35,638 bases of DNA from the NCBI GenBank assembly GCA_902761735.1, contig CACWLL010000005.1:1-35638 (forward strand), in the 5' to 3' direction. Of this stretch, positions 32,123 through 35,638 are shown one piece after another (position 1 is the stretch's first letter; each line of letters opens with the position of its first letter). Position numbers and translations under genes: made by a program. Source of the stretch: an uncultured bacterium. GTDB taxonomy: Bacteria; Cyanobacteriota; Vampirovibrionia; Gastranaerophilales; Gastranaerophilaceae. The notes beneath the pieces are model-generated. The model was given only the letters and a program-made list of their open reading frames with translations, did not search any database and was not told the origin of the DNA.

Positions 32123-32427
32123 GTAGACCGCAGACAATTAGCTGAGGTTGGGGCGGAAGGCTCCGGATTTGATTAAACAGGCTTTAATGATGAGGTTTGT
32201 TATACTAAAGACGGTGTTCTGATAAAACCCTGATTTCATTAAATTTCCGTAAAGGATGGCTAATCGAGGTTATACACAAGTCGAAATTAATAGAATTATT
32301 GATACGTGTGTAATATTTTGCGGTTCCGAATATGAGAATTGCAAAATTTTTATTTTTCGGACACACAAAGGTCGATAAAATTTATGTGAACAGTTTTGTT
32401 CACAGTCACTCACAAAAAGGAGCAAAA
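32123..32427 (+). ncRNA. Leader of rplJ-rplL, probable L10-binding region
   Basis: This gap holds no gene; it is the roughly 300-base leader of rplJ. Its start contains GACCGCAGAC followed by GCTGAGGT, in which ACC and GGT can pair around an asymmetric internal loop. That resembles the ACCGNAGACA/CGAGGT kink-turn bound by the L10-L7/L12 complex in known L10 leaders (recalled), with a shorter stem. A second feature, TGTGAACA (32385-32392) paired with TGTTCACA (32397-32404), lies just upstream of the Shine-Dalgarno AAAGGAG. Translational feedback by L10 is the likely function. Confidence 0.55.
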
Positions 32428-32949
32428 ATGGCAACAAAAGCATTTAAATCAGAAAAAATAGATGCAATAAAAGCAAAAATCGAAAAGGCTCAAGTTGCAC
32501 TTGTTACTGAATACAAAGGATTCAGTGTTGAAGAAATCACTAACCTTAGACGTGAACTTCAAAAACAAGGCGGCGACTACATGGTAACCAAAAATACACT
32601 TACCAAAGTTGCTATCAAGGGAACAAACTTTGAACCTTTAGCTGATTTGATGAAAGGACCTATCGCAATTGCTTTTGGGTTTGAAGATCAAGTTAGCCCG
32701 GCTAAAGTTGTATCTAAATTTATTAAAGACACAAAAAAAGGTGAAATTCTTGGTGCCGTAATGGAAGGCAATTTATTGTCTGCCAATGATGCTAAAGCTC
32801 TTGCAAATCTTCCTTCAAAAGAAGAACTTTATGCAAAATTGCTTGGCTCAATCAATTCACCGGCAACGGGCATTACCCTTGGTATCAATGGTGTTATGGC
32901 AGCACTTACAAGAGCTGTTGCAGCAGTCAGAGATCAAAAAGCTGCTTAA
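32428..32949 (+). CDS. rplJ: Ribosomal protein L10
   Basis: This 173-aa protein anchors the L7/L12 stalk to 23S rRNA. KAQVALVTEYKGFSVEEITNLRREL and VTKNTLTKVAI are the conserved RNA-binding part; the C-terminal helices that hold L7/L12 dimers follow. ATG 32428 follows AAAGGAG and gives the standard N-terminus; an in-frame ATG at 32332 would add 32 residues of leader and is rejected. rplL follows, and the usual neighbours rplK, rplA and rpoB are not adjacent. Confidence 0.96.
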   Translation: MATKAFKSEKIDAIKAKIEKAQVALVTEYKGFSVEEITNLRRELQKQGGDYMVTKNTLTKVAIKGTNFEPLADLMKGPIAIAFGFEDQVSPAKVVSKFIKDTKKGEILGAVMEGNLLSANDAKALANLPSKEELYAKLLGSINSPATGITLGINGVMAALTRAVAAVRDQKAA

Positions 32950-33018
32950 TAGCAGCCGCTTAATGGAAAAATTTTCCATATAGAAAGTTACAAAATAAAA
33001 ATTAAAGGAGAAAAAATA

Positions 33019-33396
33019 ATGAGTAATGTAGAAACTATTTTAGAATCAATTGAAAAATTGACTTTGTTAGAAGCAGCTGAATTAGTAAAAGCTATGGAAG
33101 AAAAATTTGGTGTATCAGCAGCAGCTCCTGTAGCTGTAGCTGCAGCTCCTGCAGCAGCAGGCGCAGCTCCTGCAGCTGACGAAGCTTCTGAAGTTAGCGT
33201 AATCTTAGCATCTGCAGGTGCTAACAAGATTGCTGTATTGAAAGAAGTTCGTGCTATCACAGGTCTTGGCTTAAAAGAAGCTAAAGATTTAGTTGATGGT
33301 GCTCCTAAAGCAATCAAAGAAGGCGTTAAGAAAGAAGATGCTGATGCTATCAAGAAACAACTTGAAGCTGCAGGCGCAACTGTTGAAATCAAGTAG
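33019..33396 (+). CDS. rplL: Ribosomal protein L7/L12
   Basis: This 125-aa stalk protein recruits translation factors to the ribosome. The N-terminal dimerisation domain (1-33) is joined by an Ala/Pro-rich hinge (35-55) to the factor-binding domain with [20 protein letters not shown]. Before the gene a palindrome ATGGAAAA-A-TTTTCCAT (32963-32979) lies in the rplJ-rplL gap and could slow transcription or protect the mRNA; a strong AAAGGAG then precedes the ATG. L7/L12 is needed in several copies per ribosome, fitting its strong ribosome site. Confidence 0.97.
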   Translation: MSNVETILESIEKLTLLEAAELVKAMEEKFGVSAAAPVAVAAAPAAAGAAPAADEASEVSVILASAGANKIAVLKEVRAITGLGLKEAKDLVDGAPKAIKEGVKKEDADAIKKQLEAAGATVEIK

Positions 33397-33416
33397 TTTG
33401 ATTTTGATGAACATTC

Positions 33417-33446
33417 AAAAACTCCCGTATATTTACGGGAGTTTTT
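33417..33446 (+). terminator. Terminator of rplJ-rplL
   Basis: AAAAACTCCCGTA (33417-33429) pairs with TACGGGAGTTTTT (33434-33446) around a TATT loop, then one more T. A textbook intrinsic terminator 21 bases after the rplL stop; rpoB does not follow, so the operon ends here. Confidence 0.92.
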
Positions 33447-33476
33447 TGTTGCTAATTATTACTCGATTATGATAAT
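33446..33476 (+). promoter_or_regulatory. Promoter of the glycosyltransferase gene
   Basis: TTGTTG (33446-33451) with TATGAT (33468-33473), 16 bases apart, or TTGCTA (33449-33454) with GATAAT (33471-33476). Either puts the start within a few bases of the ATG at 33485. The -35 overlaps the tail of the rplL terminator. No Shine-Dalgarno is visible. Confidence 0.45.
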
Positions 33477-33484
33477 ATTTACAT

Positions 33485-34582
33485 ATGAAAATTCTTTTGA
33501 TAACAGACTTATATCCGGTAAAAAACGACGAAAAAAATACGCCGCGAACTCTGTTGAATTTTGTGAATGAATGGCAAAAACTCGGACATCAAGTAAAAAT
33601 TATTAAGCCTAATTTTATACTAAATTCTTTTATTCGTAAAAAGCCTTTTTATAAAACAGGTTGGTACGAGGATATTTTTAACGTAAATTATTGGCTGCCA
33701 TTTATGGGTAACGTAAAAAATAAACTAAAAAAGTTTTACGAAAAAGATTTCCAACCCGATATTGTAATTGCTCATATGCCATCAGGAATATTATTGGCAG
33801 ACAAACTTAATCTGCCATTTACGGCAGGGGTACACTGTTCGGATATGACAGTCCTTACAAAACCACTTTACCGTTATTATTTCAAACCACGTTTGCTAAA
33901 AGCACTTAATAACGCTCGGAAAATTGCTTGCCGCTCCTTTGTATTAAAAGAAAAACTAGCAAAATTATACCCCGATTTTCTGCAAAAAACTTTTGTGGCA
34001 CCATCCGGCATTGACGAAAAATATATTGTTGAAACACCAAATTTAATTGACACAAAACACTTAAAAGTTGTAACTTGCGCTCAACTTATTAAGCGAAAGA
34101 ATATTGATAAAATAATTAAAGGATTAAAAAATATAAAACCTGAAAATCTTACTATAATTGGAGATGGGAAAGAAAAAAACTACTTGGAAAAACTTGCAAA
34201 AGAGGTAAATTATCCTGTAATATTTTTAGGCAGATTACCACATGAAGAAGTTTTTGAGGTTATGAAAAATTCTGATATCTTTGTTTTGCCAAGTGAAAAT
34301 GAAACTTTTGGAATGGTATATCTTGAAGCTATGGCAAGCGGATGCATTACGATTGGTGTTGAAAGAGACGGTATCGACGGAATTATTAAACACGGCTACA
34401 ACGGATTTACACTAATAAAACCTGAAGCTATATATATTGAAGCAATATTTACCGTAATTAAAAATTTAGAAAACGAAACTCTGAATAAAATACAAAATAA
34501 TTCTATAACCACAGCGGTGGAATATACACAAAAACACTGTTCACAAATGTATTTACGGGAAATCGTTAATAATCTTAAATAA
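33485..34582 (+). CDS. GT4-family glycosyltransferase
   Basis: This 365-aa protein has the GT-B two-domain fold. The N-terminal domain runs LLITDLYPVKNDEKNTPRTL to about 170; the C-terminal donor domain has the strand LKVVTCAQLIKRKNID, then LTIIGDGKEKNYLEKL, FLGRLPHEEVFEVMKNSDIF and the EX7E motif in SENETFGMVYLEAMASG. Such enzymes transfer a sugar from a nucleotide sugar to a glycan or lipid with retention of configuration; acceptor and donor are unknown. It is an isolated gene between ribosomal operons, with a promoter directly at the start. Confidence 0.9.
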   Translation: MKILLITDLYPVKNDEKNTPRTLLNFVNEWQKLGHQVKIIKPNFILNSFIRKKPFYKTGWYEDIFNVNYWLPFMGNVKNKLKKFYEKDFQPDIVIAHMPSGILLADKLNLPFTAGVHCSDMTVLTKPLYRYYFKPRLLKALNNARKIACRSFVLKEKLAKLYPDFLQKTFVAPSGIDEKYIVETPNLIDTKHLKVVTCAQLIKRKNIDKIIKGLKNIKPENLTIIGDGKEKNYLEKLAKEVNYPVIFLGRLPHEEVFEVMKNSDIFVLPSENETFGMVYLEAMASGCITIGVERDGIDGIIKHGYNGFTLIKPEAIYIEAIFTVIKNLENETLNKIQNNSITTAVEYTQKHCSQMYLREIVNNLK

Positions 34583-34586
34583 ACCC

Positions 34587-34615
34587 TTGAAAAATATTTT
34601 TGTGCATTATATTAT
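34587..34615 (+). promoter_or_regulatory. Promoter of rpmI-rplT
   Basis: TTGAAA (34587-34592) and TATTAT (34610-34615) are exactly 17 bases apart, giving a start near 34622 and a leader of about 72 bases. Confidence 0.65.
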
Positions 34616-34625
34616 ACTCGTACGG

Positions 34626-34660
34626 AAGTTTTACGGCTTTGGTATGCCTGAAACTTTTTT
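34626..34660 (+). promoter_or_regulatory. Attenuator-like hairpin in the rpmI-rplT leader
   Basis: AAGTTT (34626-34631) pairs with AAACTT (34651-34656) and GGC (34635-34637) with GCC (34646-34648), followed by TTTT to 34660. This looks like an intrinsic terminator placed within the leader, before the AAAGGAG of rpmI. In other bacteria L20 controls rpmI-rplT through its leader, by attenuation in Bacillus; the hairpin could serve that purpose here. It is short and imperfect. Confidence 0.45.
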
Positions 34661-34693
34661 GTAACTACTTAACTTAACGTAAAGGAGAAGAAA

Positions 34694-34903
34694 ATGCCAA
34701 AATTAAAAACACACAAATCTGCTGCAAAACGTTACAAAGTTACTGCAACAGGTAAAATTCAAAAAAGACAAGCAGGTATAGGTCACTTGCTCCAACACAA
34801 ATCAGGATCTAGAAAACGTAGAATTTTCAAGATGGTTGATGTATCTGAGTCACATGTAAAACTGGTATCTAAAGAGTTACCATACAAGAAGTATTCAAGA
34901 TAG
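34694..34903 (+). CDS. rpmI: Ribosomal protein L35
   Basis: This 69-aa basic protein of the 50S subunit starts MPKLKTHKSAAKRYKVT, the family signature, and contains the KSGSRKRR segment. Length is normal. It is the first gene of the rpmI-rplT pair, 12 bases before rplT. infC, which usually leads this operon, is absent here. Confidence 0.95.
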   Translation: MPKLKTHKSAAKRYKVTATGKIQKRQAGIGHLLQHKSGSRKRRIFKMVDVSESHVKLVSKELPYKKYSR

Positions 34904-34915
34904 GAGCGGTGAATT

Positions 34916-35266
34916 ATGAGAATTAAACGTGGAAACGTAAGTCGTAACAGACATAAAAAAATCTTAAAACTTGCTAAAGGTTTTATTGGTGCTAGAAGCA
35001 GAATATTTAAAGTAGCTAACATTGCTGTTATGAAAGCATTAAAATATGCTTACAGAGACAGACGTACCAACAAGAGAAATATGCGCAGACTTTGGATTGT
35101 CAGAATCAATGCTGCAGTTAGAGAACGTGGTATGAGCTACTCAAGATTTGTTAATGCTTGCAAAAAGGCAAACATTGTTGTTAACAGAAAAATGCTTGCT
35201 GAACTTGCAGTAAATGACAAAGAAGCTTTTGATGTAGTATTTGAAGCTGCTAAATCTGCTAAGTAA
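34916..35266 (+). CDS. rplT: Ribosomal protein L20
   Basis: This 116-aa protein assembles early on 23S r[25 protein letters not shown] is followed by the Arg-rich helix ([22 protein letters not shown]) and the globular C-terminal domain with [18 protein letters not shown]20 also represses its own operon by binding the leader in several bacteria. It follows rpmI directly. Confidence 0.97.
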   Translation: MRIKRGNVSRNRHKKILKLAKGFIGARSRIFKVANIAVMKALKYAYRDRRTNKRNMRRLWIVRINAAVRERGMSYSRFVNACKKANIVVNRKMLAELAVNDKEAFDVVFEAAKSAK

Positions 35267-35289
35267 TTTAATAAGACAAATATTTTTCT

Positions 35290-35321
35290 AAAACCCTCTT
35301 AAATTAGTTAAGAGGGTTTTT
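35290..35321 (+). terminator. Terminator of rpmI-rplT
   Basis: AAAACCCTCTTAA (35290-35302) pairs with TTAAGAGGGTTTT (35308-35320) around ATTAG, with a further T. It lies 23 bases after the rplT stop. Confidence 0.9.
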
Positions 35322-35346
35322 GTATTATAAGATTTCGCCATTTTCG

Positions 35347-35355
35347 TGATATAAT
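35347..35355 (+). promoter_or_regulatory. Extended -10 promoter of trpS
   Basis: TGATATAAT (35347-35355) is a perfect extended -10, about 30 bases before the trpS ATG at 35385, with AAAGGAT as ribosome site. No good -35 is seen. Confidence 0.55.
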
Positions 35356-35384
35356 AACATCACAACAAAGAAAGGATAATTTAA

Positions 35385-35638
35385 ATGAGTAAACCAATTA
35401 TTGTATCGGGTATGAGATCTACAGGAAAATTACATTTAGGACATTACCTTGGTGTAATCCAAAATTGGGTTGAATTACAACACAAATATAACAGTTTTTT
35501 CTTTGTTGCGGATTGGCACGCATTGACGACAAAATACGATAAAACAGAAGAACTGAGACAGGATGTTTTAGAAGTCGTTATGGATTGGTTGGCTTCCGGA
35601 TTAGATCCGGATACCTCAACAATTTATGTACAATCTCA
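35385..35638 (+). CDS. trpS: Tryptophanyl-tRNA synthetase (5' part)
   Basis: The first 84 residues of a class I aminoacyl-tRNA synthetase are in the window; the gene runs off the right edge. GMRSTGKLHLGHYLG (9-23) contains the HIGH motif as HLGH, and FFFVADWHALT (38-48) is the TrpS-type substrate segment. It loads tryptophan on tRNA-Trp. The right end of the gene and the KMSKS motif cannot be judged. Confidence 0.92.
   Translation, partial: MSKPIIVSGMRSTGKLHLGHYLGVIQNWVELQHKYNSFFFVADWHALTTKYDKTEELRQDVLEVVMDWLASGLDPDTSTIYVQS

Noticed and set aside
32332-32427. Longer L10 reading with a 32-residue extension
   Set aside because: The extension is leader sequence; ATG 32428 follows a strong Shine-Dalgarno and gives the normal L10 start.

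Overview
The window is an AT-rich, gene-dense bacterial chromosome segment of 35.6 kb: one tRNA, about 36 supported protein genes, one truncated at the right edge, and no rRNA, CRISPR array or intact insertion sequence. Core genes, a YvcK homologue with two N-terminal membrane helices, orphan PilT, the BioF/BioG/BioC biotin genes and several lineage-type proteins with an early NFG or ISF(K/R)(G/A) motif suggest a non-photosynthetic relative of cyanobacteria (Melainabacteria/Gastranaerophilales, probably gut-associated). That assignment is made from memory of such proteomes and needs a phylogeny.

Left part (1-8.4 kb): a tRNA-Arg(TCT) with its own terminator, beside a GC-rich palindromic island and a second copy of the tRNA 3' end; an unknown protein; a secreted SpoIID/LytB-type protein; HU; a ParDE-like toxin-antitoxin pair with an operator palindrome; two unknown proteins, one with an HEISH zinc-protease motif; YchF; a regulator made of four tandem GntR-type winged helices; thymidylate kinase; and a roughly 190-bp structured intergenic repeat. 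Centre (8.4-21.8 kb): a secreted repeat protein; biotin genes bioF, bioG and bioC with an unannotated 43-aa ORF on the opposite strand and a BirA-like operator over the bioF promoter; a calpain-like cysteine protease; cysK; tgt/ndk; a MATE transporter; rimP-nusA; a long coiled-coil protein; recF.

Right part (21.8-35.6 kb): a small unknown gene plus pilT; a 676-aa protein built from an internal duplication in which only the C-terminal copy has a complete HNH nuclease motif; a dapB-pxpA-yvcK-panB run; panC, separated from panB by an antisense lineage-type gene; a membrane protein; rplJ-rplL with an L10-type leader; a GT4 glycosyltransferase; rpmI-rplT with an attenuator-like hairpin in the leader; and the start of trpS.

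Most genes are housekeeping. The unusual material is the unknown proteins: the four-winged-helix regulator, the calpain-like protease, the HEISH protein, the duplicated HNH protein and the shared N-terminal motif. Promoter reading shows frequent extended -10 boxes (TGnTATAAT) and at least three or four genes whose -10 box lies only 6-9 bases before the start codon, implying near-leaderless mRNAs.
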